DNA of 64,000 nt from Tardiphaga robiniae (GCF_001618955.1 NZ_LVYV01000001.1:441501-505500); one strand, 5' to 3'. Shown: positions 29,561 to 39,404, counted from the first letter of the stretch. Translations and numbers: made by a program. Notes: generated by a model from the sequence alone, not told the origin.

Positions 29561-30447
29561 GCGCCGGCGACATGTTCGCCGGACAGAGCGTCGAGAACGC
29601 ACGACGCTCATTGACCAATCTGCTCCGTACCCACAGCATCGATTCCGCTGAACTCGACGCGCGCTTGTTGACGGGCGCCGCGCTCGGACTCGATCTGACC
29701 GGATTGATCTCGGCTGCGAAGCGCATCTTGACGTCCAATGAAGCGGCCCAACTTGCCCGCTTCGCACAGCGCCGCATCGATGGCGAACCCGTGGCCCGCG
29801 TCCTAGGCATGAAAGAATTCTGGGGCCTGCCGCTGCAGCTATCACCCGATACGCTGGTGCCCCGCCCCGATACCGAAACCATCGTCGAGGCGGCGCTCGA
29901 ATTTCTCGATGCGACTGGTCCGCGCAACCGTCCGCTTGTGATCGCCGATCTCGGCACAGGCTCCGGCGCGATCCTGCTGGCGCTGCTTTCGGAGTTAACC
30001 AATGCCACCGGCATTGCGACTGATATCAATCTCTACGCCCTGCGGACGGCTCGCTCCAACGCTGCGCAACTCGGCTTGATCGAGCGCGCTCATTTCGTCG
30101 CCTGCGACTATGCATCGGCCCTGGCCGGCGGCTTTGACCTGATCGTCTCCAATCCGCCCTATATTCCCTCAGCCGATATCGCCGGCCTCGACGTCGAGGT
30201 GCGTGACCACGACCCGCTCCGCGCCCTGGATGGTGGAAAAGACGGACTAAATGCCTATCGAATCATCACCCCCGAAGCCGCCCGGTTGCTGGTGCCCGGC
30301 GGCCTCCTGGTGGTGGAGGTCGGCCACGACCAAAGCGACGATGTCGCCGGTCTGATGACGGTATCCGGGTTAACCCTCCCGGGACCGGCCAAAGCCGATC
30401 TGGGGGGCATTCGCAGGGCGGTATCAGGACAAAAAAAGCCCCGATAA
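29557..30447 (+). CDS. prmC: Release factor glutamine methyltransferase PrmC
   Basis: A 296-residue N5-glutamine methyltransferase acting on the GGQ motif of release factors. It shows an N-terminal helical domain, motif [16 protein letters not shown] and the catalytic NPPY in [16 protein letters not shown]. Start GTG at 29557 overlaps the prfA stop by 4 nt, so coupling is likely. Confidence 0.97.
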   Translation: MSAGDMFAGQSVENARRSLTNLLRTHSIDSAELDARLLTGAALGLDLTGLISAAKRILTSNEAAQLARFAQRRIDGEPVARVLGMKEFWGLPLQLSPDTLVPRPDTETIVEAALEFLDATGPRNRPLVIADLGTGSGAILLALLSELTNATGIATDINLYALRTARSNAAQLGLIERAHFVACDYASALAGGFDLIVSNPPYIPSADIAGLDVEVRDHDPLRALDGGKDGLNAYRIITPEAARLLVPGGLLVVEVGHDQSDDVAGLMTVSGLTLPGPAKADLGGIRRAVSGQKKPR

Positions 30448-30940
30448 AGCCTTCTTGCGACAGAAAAAACCACTTGGAATATCCCCGGGGAGCGACTACC
30501 TTCTGGTTACAACATCGGTTCAGGGTTGGCTCGCCCCGTAGATTTACGGCTGGAGGCCAGAATTCTCGGTAGAGAGCCCGCCGGTTGAAAGGTTCCAACA
30601 GGCAGGTTGAATTGAGCGCGATGGCTGAAAGAGCTGCGCTGCCCGCGACCGCAAAGCGAACGAAAGCCTGATATTGCGCTTTAAACTTCACGCACAGAAA
30701 ACGTCACGCGTAGAAGCTTGGCCTTGTTTCGGCGGGTGAGTTATTTGGTCCGACTGGCACGGTCAGCGGACGGTTGGGGAACGCGTGTTTGTTGAACGCG
30801 AATGACGGCAAGATCGATGCAGCAAAGGTCTGCACGACGATTCGGACGCTTGACGCGTCCGAATCCCGCAATGTGCTGCGGCAATCATCTCTTTGAAACA
30901 TAGCTCTGTGACACTCTGGATCGATAACTGAAGGCGACAC
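30448..30940. other. 493-bp gene-free stretch between prmC and the DUF4167 gene
   Basis: No convincing coding frame on either strand. The only clear structure is a perfect 11-bp hairpin at 30839-30865. The region is less GC-biased than the flanking genes. A long 5' leader or a small RNA is possible but nothing identifies one. Confidence 0.5.
30839..30865 (+). other. Perfect 11-bp stem-loop upstream of the DUF4167 gene
   Basis: GATTCGGACGC - TTGAC - GCGTCCGAATC. It has no following T-run, so it is not a typical intrinsic terminator for + transcription. It lies 75 nt before the DUF4167 start and could be a leader structure or a small-RNA end. Confidence 0.6.
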
Positions 30941-31726
30941 ATGCGAAACGGTCAGAACAACAACAAGCGGATGCGGAATAACAATAACAACCGCAACAAC
31001 AATAATAACAACAATAACAATCGGCGCGGCCAGAACCCGATGACCCGGGTCTTCGAATCGAATGGCCCCGATATCAAGATCCGCGGTACCGCCTCCCACG
31101 TCGCAGAGAAATACGTCCAGCTCGCCCGCGACGCGCGCAGCTCCGGTGATCCCGTTGCCGCCGAGAACTACTATCAGCACGCCGAGCACTATTTCCGCCT
31201 GATCGCCGCCGCGCAGGAGCAGTTCCGGCAGAATCAGCCGCAACCGCGCACCGAAAACGAGATGCCGCCTGAGGACAACGATGACGAGAGCGAGAGCTAC
31301 TCGAACTTCGGCGCCGAGCCTGGTTTCGTGCCAGTACAACAGCAGCCCTTTGCGCAGCGCGAGCAGCCTCCGCAGCGTGAGGGTGGTCAGCCCTATCAGC
31401 AGCGCGGCGAACAGCCCTATCAGCCCCGCGAGAACAATAATCGCGAACACCGCCAGCAGAATCAGCCGCAGGGCCAGCCGCAATATCAGCCGCAACCGCA
31501 GCCGATGATGCCGGTCGGCGATGGTGTCGATCGTCTGCCTTCTTTCATCACGGGTGGTGCGCAGCCTCAGCCGGGTGCTGCTCCAGGTGGCTTCGAACAG
31601 AATGCTGGTGGAGAGCGCTTCCCGCCGCGTCGTCGCCGCCGTCCGCACGGTCCTCGCCCCGACGTTGCTGCGGCTGGCGCGCCGGCAGAAGCACCAAGCG
31701 ACGATTTCAATCCGGGCAACTCATAA
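30941..31726 (+). CDS. DUF4167 domain protein with Asn-rich N-terminus
   Basis: A 261-residue protein. Residues 1-30 are almost all Asn and Arg, followed by the conserved DUF4167 core (about 32-95: TRVFESNGPDIKIRGTASHVAEKYVQLARDA is the diagnostic region). The remainder is a disordered Gln/Pro/Gly-rich tail with a basic RRRRRPHGPRP patch. DUF4167 is an alphaproteobacterial family of unknown function; the basic and Asn/Gln-rich ends suggest RNA or nucleic-acid binding, which is inference. It often follows prfA-prmC. A terminator follows at 31768. Confidence 0.9.
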   Translation: MRNGQNNNKRMRNNNNNRNNNNNNNNNRRGQNPMTRVFESNGPDIKIRGTASHVAEKYVQLARDARSSGDPVAAENYYQHAEHYFRLIAAAQEQFRQNQPQPRTENEMPPEDNDDESESYSNFGAEPGFVPVQQQPFAQREQPPQREGGQPYQQRGEQPYQPRENNNREHRQQNQPQGQPQYQPQPQPMMPVGDGVDRLPSFITGGAQPQPGAAPGGFEQNAGGERFPPRRRRRPHGPRPDVAAAGAPAEAPSDDFNPGNS

Positions 31727-31767
31727 GCCCAGCCGCTCTCCGCGAGAGCGTACATCACGAGGCATAG

Positions 31768-31804
31768 ATTGGCCGTGGCTCAAAAAGCCGCGGCCAATTC
31801 TTTT
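31768..31804 (+). terminator. Intrinsic terminator of the DUF4167 gene
   Basis: A 13-bp stem ATTGGCCGTGGCT / AGCCGCGGCCAAT with one G-U pair, loop CAAAA, then TCTTTT. The convergent gene on the other strand has its TGA stop at 31780-31782, inside this hairpin, so the same DNA ends both genes. Confidence 0.85.
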
Positions 31805-32973
31805 GCGCCCGGCAGATTGCTGTTGCTGTCCATCCGCGCGTTGGTGACTGCGAGCAGCTTGGCTACCGTGTTGTGACGGATCGCCACCGGATTACGCTCA
31901 TAGCCGCCGCGTTGGAAGAAATTCGCCGTCGGCACCTGTTCGCGCATAGCCAGCGGCATGGTCACCATATCGAAGCCGTTGCCATCGCCAGTGAGATTCA
32001 TCATCTCAAGCTCGGCTGCACTCAGCGGGCGATCGAAACCGCGGGCACGCGCGAAATTCACCGAGGTCAGCAGCTTGTGGACCTGCAATTGCGGGCCGAT
32101 ATCCATATCCAGAACCAGCGCATGCATGGCCCAGCCCTGTGGGGTCGTGCCAAGCTTTTCGAGCGCGCTCCAGTTTTGTGGGACAGTGCGCACCACGGCC
32201 TGCATGCGCTTGAATACCGCGATCTTGTGATCCATCGCTTTGCGCGGCGGGCCCGAGAGCGGCGATGCCTTCTCGGTCAGCACTCTCAAAATCTGAGGCC
32301 CCTGTTCGGCAACGAGCGTCGTCGTATTGGCTGTGAGCAGCTGATTGTAGCCGATGGCGGTGGAGATCGCGCGCGATCCCGGACGCGACGGGCTGAGACC
32401 TGACTGCATGTCATGGCCGCCGTTGCCGCCGGTCTCGAACGAATAGACGCGTACCGCAATGTCGCGTGTCAGCCCGGCCTGCATGGCGGCACGGGCATAA
32501 GCGCGCTTGAACTCCATCTCATTGGCAGGCCGCTGCGGCACGAACTGGAATTGCTCCCTCGCCGCCGCGAGGAAATCCGCTACCACCGGAAGATCCTTGC
32601 GAACGCGCGGACCGGTATCTTCAGGCTCCGGATTCACAGGACGTTTTGGTCCTTCATAAAGCGGCGCCTGTTCCAGCACGTAGTCATTAAGCGTGATCTG
32701 CTGGCGGTCGCGGCGCTTGGCATTGCGAATTTTTCGTTTCTCAGAGATTGCATCCCAATAGGCACCGGCCTCCTGATCGAAGGCCGCACGCGCTTCCTGA
32801 TATTCCGCAAGCTTGCGTCGGTATTCAGCGATGGCTTGCGGCGAAGCGCCCTGCGCCATCGCATTGGCAACGCTCACGGGCAGTGCGTTCGGGTCAAACG
32901 TATGCGCAGGTGATGACGCCGATAGCAGGACGACCGAAGCGAAGACGGCCAATGAGCGAATCGAATGAGACAT
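31780..32973 (-). CDS. Secreted protein with a possible lysozyme-like fold
   Basis: A 397-residue protein with a signal peptide (SLAVFASVVLLSASSPAHT). A charged helical segment (about 45-90) follows. The central part has YSFETGGNGGHDM with Glu180 and then ISTAIGYNQLL, which resembles the Glu and AxGxxQ layout of lytic transglycosylases. This similarity is by eye and not proven. Probably periplasmic. Start ATG 32973; an upstream in-frame ATG at 33012 would displace the signal peptide. No operon partner. Confidence 0.65.
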   Translation of the reverse strand: MSHSIRSLAVFASVVLLSASSPAHTFDPNALPVSVANAMAQGASPQAIAEYRRKLAEYQEARAAFDQEAGAYWDAISEKRKIRNAKRRDRQQITLNDYVLEQAPLYEGPKRPVNPEPEDTGPRVRKDLPVVADFLAAAREQFQFVPQRPANEMEFKRAYARAAMQAGLTRDIAVRVYSFETGGNGGHDMQSGLSPSRPGSRAISTAIGYNQLLTANTTTLVAEQGPQILRVLTEKASPLSGPPRKAMDHKIAVFKRMQAVVRTVPQNWSALEKLGTTPQGWAMHALVLDMDIGPQLQVHKLLTSVNFARARGFDRPLSAAELEMMNLTGDGNGFDMVTMPLAMREQVPTANFFQRGGYERNPVAIRHNTVAKLLAVTNARMDSNSNLPGAKELAAAF

Positions 32974-33187
32974 GAGACCTGTTGAGTAGTTGCAGGCCCT
33001 CGCCTGCATCAATGCAAATGGCCGAGACCGAACGCCGCCCCGCGCTGGCCCCGACGTGAGTCAATGGTGTTCCCGTCCGAATGACGTTGGAGCAGTTTGG
33101 TGAAGATTGTCTTTCCAATACTGTCACAACCCTGACCGCAACGGCAATTTCCCGCCGCCCCTGCGCTCGTCAACCAATTGGAATGCT

Positions 33188-34168
33188 TCACTCTTCCTTG
33201 GCGCCGCTGGTCTTGACGATCCGCGACCATTTGGTCTCGTCCTGATCGATGAAGACTGCATAATCTTCCGGCGTGCCCGGCGTCGGTTCCGTGCCATCCT
33301 GCTGCAGGCGTTTTCGGACCTCGTCGGAGGCCAGCGCCGCGCGAAGTTCCTTGTTGAGCCTGTCGATGATCGGCCGCGGCGTCCCGGCCGGCGCGATCAG
33401 GCCGTAGTACAGCGACGCATCGAACCCCTGTAGTCCAGATTCGGCAATGGTCGGCACATCCGGAAGCAGGCTCGTGCGCGTGAGGCTGGTCACTGCCAGC
33501 CCACGCAATTGTCCGCCAGCAATATTGGCATGTGTTGCGGGGATTGGCGCGAAGGCCATCGGAATATGCCCGCCGATAAGGTCGACCAGCGCCGGCCCGG
33601 TTCCCTTGTACGGCACATGCACCAAGGTGATACCTGCGGCATGTCCGAAATATTCGCCGGTAATATGGCTTGCGGTACCTGCCCCCGCTGAACCGAAATT
33701 GAGCTTGCCGGGATTCGCTTTGGCATAGGCTATAAGTTCGGCAACCGTCTTTGCCGGGAATGACGGGTGCACCACCAGAGAGTTCGGTGAATTGCCAATC
33801 ATTCCGATCGGCGCGAAATCCTTGCGCGGATCGTAGCCGCCCTTGCCGTAGAGCGTAGGGCCGATCGCCAGCGTTCCGGTATAGCCGAGGCCGATGGTGT
33901 AACCGTCCGGCGCACTCTTGGCGACGGCGCGCGTCCCCACGGTGCCGCCAGCTCCCACCCGATTGTCAACAATGATCTTCTCGCCGAGCGTCTCGCTCAT
34001 CTTGTCGGCGATGACGCGCCCGACGATCGACGTGCTGCCACCAGGCGCGAACGGGATAATCAATGTGACGGGGCGTGCCGGATAGGTCTGCGCTCGCGCA
34101 AGTCCTGTCGAACCGTGCCACGCACATACTGCCACCGCAGCGCATAGCCATCCCTTCCATGTCACCAT
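33188..34168 (-). CDS. TctC/Bug-type tricarboxylate-transporter binding protein
   Basis: A 326-residue periplasmic solute-binding protein of the Bug/TctC family (tripartite tricarboxylate transport). Hallmarks: signal peptide, YPARPVTLIIPFAPGGSTSIVGR, VDNRVGAGGTVGTRAVAKSAPDGYTIG and the C-terminal TGTPEDYAVFIDQDETKW. GGGAGG is directly before ATG 34177, but 9 nt before ATG 34168, so the latter is chosen. No TctA or TctB gene is near, so it is an orphan. The ligand, probably a small carboxylate or aromatic acid, is not evident. Confidence 0.88.
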   Translation of the reverse strand: MVTWKGWLCAAVAVCAWHGSTGLARAQTYPARPVTLIIPFAPGGSTSIVGRVIADKMSETLGEKIIVDNRVGAGGTVGTRAVAKSAPDGYTIGLGYTGTLAIGPTLYGKGGYDPRKDFAPIGMIGNSPNSLVVHPSFPAKTVAELIAYAKANPGKLNFGSAGAGTASHITGEYFGHAAGITLVHVPYKGTGPALVDLIGGHIPMAFAPIPATHANIAGGQLRGLAVTSLTRTSLLPDVPTIAESGLQGFDASLYYGLIAPAGTPRPIIDRLNKELRAALASDEVRKRLQQDGTEPTPGTPEDYAVFIDQDETKWSRIVKTSGAKEE

Positions 34169-34242
34169 GGCGTACATCCTCCCGGAAACGCATTCTTGTT
34201 GTGGCATCGTTGCCGAAACGACGCCGCTTCGCAACGGTGACG

Positions 34243-34872
34243 CTACTTCCAGGCGAAGACCGGCTGCTCCAGCTCGGCCACACGGGTGGTGCGCCCCGCA
34301 AGAACTTCGCTGAACTGATAGATCAGCGCTGCGGTCGGCGCGTGAATAAAGTGGCCGAAATGACTGTAGCGGATCAGGCGTCGGTCGCTCTCGGGAATGG
34401 CAACGAAATCGAACGCCTGCGGTCGCGCGAGCTGCGACAGCGCAATGCGATGAACCGAGGCGACCTCATCGGGGTTCGGCATCAATTGAACGCTGTCTTG
34501 CGCCCACATGACGACAGGCGTGATCAGATAGCCGGAGCGGGTCGGGTAATCGTCGAGGACACCGACGACATCGTCCCGCGTGAGCTGCAGACCGAGCTCT
34601 TCATGCAACTCGCGGATTGCCGCCTGCACGGGTGTCTCGCCGGGATCGCAGCGACCGCCAGGAAGTGCCCATTGATTACTGTGAGCGCGCAGACCGGACG
34701 CGCGTAACGTCAGCAACAGCGAGGTCTCCAATTCGGTCGCCGCTTCAACCATCACGAGGGCCACCGCCGCACGCTTCAGCCCCGAAGCGCACTGGCCCTC
34801 GTCGATCCGCGTGAATACGGCCAGGCGCGTCTCGATCATTGTTCGGGTGGCGGCATTGAACGGCAGGATCAT
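34243..34872 (-). CDS. Nudix hydrolase (CoA pyrophosphatase-like)
   Basis: A 209-residue Nudix hydrolase. The Nudix box GGRCDPGETPVQAAIRELHE continues EELGL and matches GX5EX7REUXEEXGU. Layout and length resemble CoA or NADH pyrophosphatases of the NUDT7 type (motif LRxxGLRAHSNQWALPGGR). The start is uncertain: ATG 34872 is used here, and TTG 34908 would add 12 residues. The role is inferred to be nucleotide pool cleaning or CoA turnover. Confidence 0.82.
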   Translation of the reverse strand: MILPFNAATRTMIETRLAVFTRIDEGQCASGLKRAAVALVMVEAATELETSLLLTLRASGLRAHSNQWALPGGRCDPGETPVQAAIRELHEELGLQLTRDDVVGVLDDYPTRSGYLITPVVMWAQDSVQLMPNPDEVASVHRIALSQLARPQAFDFVAIPESDRRLIRYSHFGHFIHAPTAALIYQFSEVLAGRTTRVAELEQPVFAWK

Positions 34873-34928
34873 CCGCAATTGATAGCACAATCGCGGATGA
34901 TCCAACAAAGCCGTCCGAATTCAGCGCA

Positions 34929-36596
34929 TCAGGCCAGTTCGGATGCCGCGCGCTGCATGTTGTCCGACATATCACTGGTCACAGTGCTCTGCTCTTCGAC
35001 TGCCGCCGCCGTCGAGGTCACGAACTCGTTGACATGTTCGATGGCCTGCTTGATCGAGACCAGCGCGCCGACCACGTCACCGGAGATGCCGTTCAGGGCC
35101 TCGATCTCGCTGCTGATCTTGTCGGTCGCCTGTTTGGCCTGGTTGGCCAAATTCTTGACCTCCGCCGCCACCACCGCAAAGCCCCGCCCCGCCTCACCAG
35201 CGCGAGCCGATTCGATCGTCGCGTTGAGCGCGAGCAGGTTGATCTGGCCGGTAATGTCGCCGATGAGCCCAACGATGCCCCCCATCGCATGAGCCGCCGA
35301 GGTAAGCCGCTGCGCCTGGATGTCCGCCGTCTCCACCTGTTGCACCGCGGACTCCGCCGTCTGCCGGGACTTCACCATCGTCTCGGAGATTTCGCGGATC
35401 GATGCATTCATCTCTTCGCTGCCAGCTGCGACCGACTCGATCAAGGAACGAGCGCGCTCCGCTTTCAGGCGGGCCATGGCCTGCGCCGTAATATCGGCAG
35501 CGTATTTGACCACTTTGAACGGCTTGCCGTTGAGATCGAGAATCGGATTGTAGGATGCCTGGATCCAGATCTCCCGGCCCCTCTTTCCGATGCGCTTGTA
35601 TTCCGCGGCCTGATAGGTCCCGCGATTGAGGCTCGCCCAGAATTCCACATAGGCCGCGCCAGATCGCTCCATCGGATCGACGAACATGCTGTGATGGCGG
35701 TCGCGGATTTCGTCGATTGTGTAACCGACCGCATCAAGGAAATTCTGGTTTGCCGTCAGGATGGTGCCATCCATGCGAAACTCGATGACCGCCTGAGACT
35801 TGCGAATAGCCGCCATCTGTCCGTTGCTATCAGCGGCAAGCAGCTTTTGTTGGGTCACGTCGGTCGCGAATTTCACAACCTTGAACGGCTTGCCAGCATC
35901 ATTGAGAATGGGATTATAGGTCGCAAGAATCCAGATTTCCTTGCCACCCTTGCCGACGCGCTTGTATTCGGCCGCCTGATACTCACCCCGGCCGAGCCGC
36001 GCCCAGAAGTCCCGGTAGGCTGCGCCATCGCGTTCACCGGCTTCCACAAACATGCTGTGATGCCGCCCCTGTATTTCGTACAGTGCGTAACCAACCGTGT
36101 TCAGGAAATTCTCGTTGGCGACAATGATGGAGCCATCAAGATTGAATTCGATGACCGCCTGTGCGCGACTGATAGCGGCCACTTTTCCGGAGGCCTCAAG
36201 GCTTTCGAGTTTCTGCGCCGTGATATCCGTGGCGAATTTGATGACTTTGAACGGCTTGCCGCTCTTGTCCATGATCGGATTATAGGAGGCCTCGATCCAG
36301 ATCTCTTTGCCACCTTTGGTGACCCGCTTGAACTGCCCTGCCTGAAATTCGCTCCTGTTAAGGTTACCCCAGAACTCCCGATAAGCGACACTCTCGCGCA
36401 CGGCAGGCTCCACAAACATGCCGTGGTGCTTGCCCTTGATCTCATCGAGAGTATAGCCGAGTGCCTTGAGAAAATTTTCATTCGCCTTGATGATCGTGCC
36501 ATCGAGATTGAACTCGATGATGGCCTGGGAGCGACTGATGGCGGTCGCTTGCGCCAATGCATTCTGCAAATCGGTCTTGCTCTGTCGGTTAAACAT
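34929..36596 (-). CDS. Triple-PAS soluble methyl-accepting chemotaxis receptor
   Basis: A 555-residue receptor without any transmembrane segment. Three PAS domains at about residues 18-128, 140-250 and 262-372 repeat with a 122-residue period; each carries a version of [18 protein letters not shown] and [13 protein letters not shown]. The C-terminal signalling hairpin (about 410-555) has [19 protein letters not shown]. Start ATG 36596 with GGAG 8 nt upstream. A cytoplasmic energy or redox sensor of the Aer-like kind is likely; ligand and cofactor unknown. The three units probably arose by duplication. No che genes nearby. Confidence 0.9.
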   Translation of the reverse strand: MFNRQSKTDLQNALAQATAISRSQAIIEFNLDGTIIKANENFLKALGYTLDEIKGKHHGMFVEPAVRESVAYREFWGNLNRSEFQAGQFKRVTKGGKEIWIEASYNPIMDKSGKPFKVIKFATDITAQKLESLEASGKVAAISRAQAVIEFNLDGSIIVANENFLNTVGYALYEIQGRHHSMFVEAGERDGAAYRDFWARLGRGEYQAAEYKRVGKGGKEIWILATYNPILNDAGKPFKVVKFATDVTQQKLLAADSNGQMAAIRKSQAVIEFRMDGTILTANQNFLDAVGYTIDEIRDRHHSMFVDPMERSGAAYVEFWASLNRGTYQAAEYKRIGKRGREIWIQASYNPILDLNGKPFKVVKYAADITAQAMARLKAERARSLIESVAAGSEEMNASIREISETMVKSRQTAESAVQQVETADIQAQRLTSAAHAMGGIVGLIGDITGQINLLALNATIESARAGEAGRGFAVVAAEVKNLANQAKQATDKISSEIEALNGISGDVVGALVSIKQAIEHVNEFVTSTAAAVEEQSTVTSDMSDNMQRAASELA

Positions 36597-36710
36597 CTGT
36601 CGCTCCGTGGCCAAAACGGCCGTTGTCGTAAAATAGTCGACGAACGACGTCGCGCGGCACTGCGCGTCGTTTCCTCAAATCAAATGAACTGGAAGAATCG
36701 AGCAGCTGAC

Positions 36711-37094
36711 CTAGTCGACCAGCTGCTGATTCTGTGATCCCGCACGGCCCCAATAGGCCGCGACCTTTTCAGTCAGCTGATTGTGATTGTCATGCAGCTT
36801 GGCATTGCTGCTCGCAGCAGGCTGATCGGCGGTACCAGCCGTCAAGCTGCGTGCAGCAATCTGCTGGAAATATTCGAGCACAGCGATACGCAGGTTGGAC
36901 GACAAATTTGGTGTTTCGCGCTTGCGCTCGATCTTCTCGATATAGTGCTCGATAGTGGTATTCTCCATGCGAACGATCGCCTGCAGGCTGGCCCAGAAGC
37001 TGTCTTCCAGGCTGACGCTGGTGCGCTTCTTCGAGACGACAACCGAGCGCTTGCGGTTAACGTTGGGGCGGTTCATTGCGGCTTCGTATCCCAT
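36711..37094 (-). CDS. Ribbon-helix-helix domain protein
   Basis: A 127-residue protein. Residues 15-65 (KRSVVVSKKRTSVSLEDSFWASL then LQAIVR) match the RHH_4 type ribbon-helix-helix DNA-binding fold. The C-terminal half is Ala/Asn/Gln-rich and looks unstructured. AGAGGA stands 9 nt upstream of ATG 37094. Target genes are unknown; it lies between the PAS-MCP gene and the Tad-type genes and could control either. Confidence 0.75.
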   Translation of the reverse strand: MGYEAAMNRPNVNRKRSVVVSKKRTSVSLEDSFWASLQAIVRMENTTIEHYIEKIERKRETPNLSSNLRIAVLEYFQQIAARSLTAGTADQPAASSNAKLHDNHNQLTEKVAAYWGRAGSQNQQLVD

Positions 37095-37146
37095 TTTATC
37101 AGTCCTCTTCTGTTAAAGATGGCATTGAAATTCACGCGTTACTGAT

Positions 37147-38814
37147 TCAGTTCACCAACACTGCGCCGTCACAGCGAATGCCGGATACCCACACATCGGC
37201 CTGTCCAATTCCGACGCCGAGACTTGCCAGCGTTGCCGCCAGCAATTGATCGATTGAACTGGTTGCCCCGCTGATGATGCTGGTGACGAGTCCACCAAGA
37301 CCCGGGATCACCAAACCCAGTCCAAGAACACTGATGTTGAGGTCGCCAAGCAGACTACCCGTCAGGGACGACGTGAAGTTTGTCGTGTTCACGGTCTTCT
37401 TCGTCTGTGACGTGATATCCGAATAGCTGAAATTAACGCTGACCGGCGTGGTGTTGCCCATACCCGCATGGGCCTTTGCCGTCACAATTGGAATGCCCAG
37501 GAGATTCACAAGCGGTGCCGGCCCTGGATTCGGCTTGGTCGTAACATTGTTGAGATCGGCTACAGTGACGTTACCTATCCATGCATCGACAATGCCCGGC
37601 GTGACGCCAAGCGTGACGCTCGATGTATTGACGTTGGGATAGCCGCAACTGACTTTGTTCAGCGTCGCAGTGCCCGACGCGACCTCCACATAAACTGGCA
37701 GATTGACCAGTGACGCCGAACCACTTCCAATCAACTGGATGGATAGCAGCACCCGTGTCTGAGCTGTATGGACGCTGACGCCCTGCGTACCCACGGCAAT
37801 CCAGCCGGATCCTTGTGGCCGTGCGCCAATAGTCGCCGTAAGTGACGCGCTGGCAATACCCGGCAGACCTAAATTGACGGATGTGGCGATCTGGTTGGTG
37901 CCGTTAGCCATTCCAGCCGTTGCCTGTAGCAAATCGTAAAGCGAGATGCTCACACCGTCTTTCGGCTTGACGCCCACAATCAGGTTCGCGTAGGGACCCG
38001 CATCGATCAGCTTGCCAGGCGCAATCTTGGTCGTCACAGATGCCGAAGCCTGCGATATCGTCGAGAGTGCGGTGGTCGCGGTGCCGCTGCCATTGGTAGC
38101 CTGCTGCGCGCTCAGCGCTGCGGCAAGAACGTCCCCGATCTTGATGTTCGATTTCAGCAGCGTGTCATAAGTCACACCGGTCAGACCGACGCGCGTCGCC
38201 AGCGCCGAGAGGAAGGTGAAAGCATCGATGCGCGCGCCAAGAAGCGCATTGTAGTCCATGACTGACAGCGACAGGGTCGTGCCCAGCATCGATCCAAGAA
38301 CGCTATTCAACAAGCCGCCATTTAACGACGCCAATCGCGAACCGATCGAGAACGACGCGATCGCCGTCGTTGTTGCGGTCGCCGTCGTCTTGATGGTGAA
38401 ATTGTTGCTGCCGGTAAAGAAATGGCTGAAGTAAAGCGGCGTCGCCGTCTGAAGACTGACCCGCGCCGCATTGGCTGTTCCAGTCGCTGGGGTGACAAAG
38501 CGGCTTTGCGCAGCGACGGCCGAATTAGCCGTGTAAGTTCCAAGTTCGACACCAACCAGGGCACTGGCCGGATAGTTATTGCTGATGACCGCCGCCTTTG
38601 CTGCGTTTGTCGCATTGCTTAAGTTGCTGGCCGCAACGATCGCGGCGAGATCCGTGGCAGCCTGCGTCTTGCGACGATCGGCAGCAATGGTCCCGATATC
38701 GACACCCAGTGCAGCACAACAAACGGCCAGGATCATGCCGCCCGCAGACATGATGGCAATATTTCCGCGCTGGTCGGTGCGAAACCTCTTAAGAAGTGCG
38801 CGCATCGGCTCCAT
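37147..38814 (-). CDS. TadG-like pilus-assembly protein
   Basis: A 555-residue protein with a basic N-terminus, then a single hydrophobic segment (GNIAIMSAGGMILAVCCAALGVDIGTIAADRRK) typical of TadG/Flp-associated minor pseudopilins, followed by a long Ser/Thr/Ala-rich extracytoplasmic part. The start codon is 3 nt after the TadE-like gene's stop, so the two form one unit. No flp, cpa or tadA genes are in the window, so it is a satellite Tad locus or works with machinery elsewhere. About 16 percent of the sequence is Thr+Ser by eye. Confidence 0.78.
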   Translation of the reverse strand: MEPMRALLKRFRTDQRGNIAIMSAGGMILAVCCAALGVDIGTIAADRRKTQAATDLAAIVAASNLSNATNAAKAAVISNNYPASALVGVELGTYTANSAVAAQSRFVTPATGTANAARVSLQTATPLYFSHFFTGSNNFTIKTTATATTTAIASFSIGSRLASLNGGLLNSVLGSMLGTTLSLSVMDYNALLGARIDAFTFLSALATRVGLTGVTYDTLLKSNIKIGDVLAAALSAQQATNGSGTATTALSTISQASASVTTKIAPGKLIDAGPYANLIVGVKPKDGVSISLYDLLQATAGMANGTNQIATSVNLGLPGIASASLTATIGARPQGSGWIAVGTQGVSVHTAQTRVLLSIQLIGSGSASLVNLPVYVEVASGTATLNKVSCGYPNVNTSSVTLGVTPGIVDAWIGNVTVADLNNVTTKPNPGPAPLVNLLGIPIVTAKAHAGMGNTTPVSVNFSYSDITSQTKKTVNTTNFTSSLTGSLLGDLNISVLGLGLVIPGLGGLVTSIISGATSSIDQLLAATLASLGVGIGQADVWVSGIRCDGAVLVN

Positions 38815-38817
38815 CGC

Positions 38818-39252
38818 TCAAAACCCTCCGTAGGGAATGGCGGCAGATCGGGAGACTTGCGATGGAGGCATCGGCACGAAAGGAAGCGAATAGATGAACA
38901 TGGTCGACGCGTCGTAGTTGACCGTGACCACGAAGACGTTTGCGTTCGACGACGATGTCGCCGCATTGACGCTCAGCTTTGACGCATTGATCAGCGGATA
39001 AGTCGCGGCATTCGACGTGACATAGGTCGATGCGATCGAGCCACGTTCGGTCTCGGTCAGCCCGGCGACAGAGGAACGTGCTGCCTCGGCAGCAAGCTGC
39101 TGAACACCGTGAACGACTGCAAAATATGACCCGAAGACAACGATGCCGAAAACGATCGACAGAAAGACGGGAAGCAGCATCGCGAATTCGACTGCGGAGG
39201 CACCGCGTCGACACGACAGGAGTTTTCTCATGCTGGCATCGAATCTCAACAT
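38818..39252 (-). CDS. TadE-like pilus-assembly protein
   Basis: A 144-residue TadE-family minor pseudopilin. After a basic leader (CRRG) comes ASAVEFAMLLPVFLSIVFGIVVFG, containing the conserved Glu of the TadE domain in the hydrophobic helix. The rest is a small periplasmic domain. Start ATG 39252; ATG 39231 is also possible. Cotranscribed with the TadG-like gene downstream. Confidence 0.82.
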   Translation of the reverse strand: MLRFDASMRKLLSCRRGASAVEFAMLLPVFLSIVFGIVVFGSYFAVVHGVQQLAAEAARSSVAGLTETERGSIASTYVTSNAATYPLINASKLSVNAATSSSNANVFVVTVNYDASTMFIYSLPFVPMPPSQVSRSAAIPYGGF

Positions 39253-39404
39253 GCGCTGAGCTTCGCAAGACCGCGTGAAAACTACCTATACAACTTCTGC
39301 TACCACTTGGTGGGATCGATCATCGCCAATGCCTGCATTGTATTGGATGATGCCATTGGATTTGATGAGGAGATCACATTTTCTGATACGCGCGTCGATG
39401 AGAA

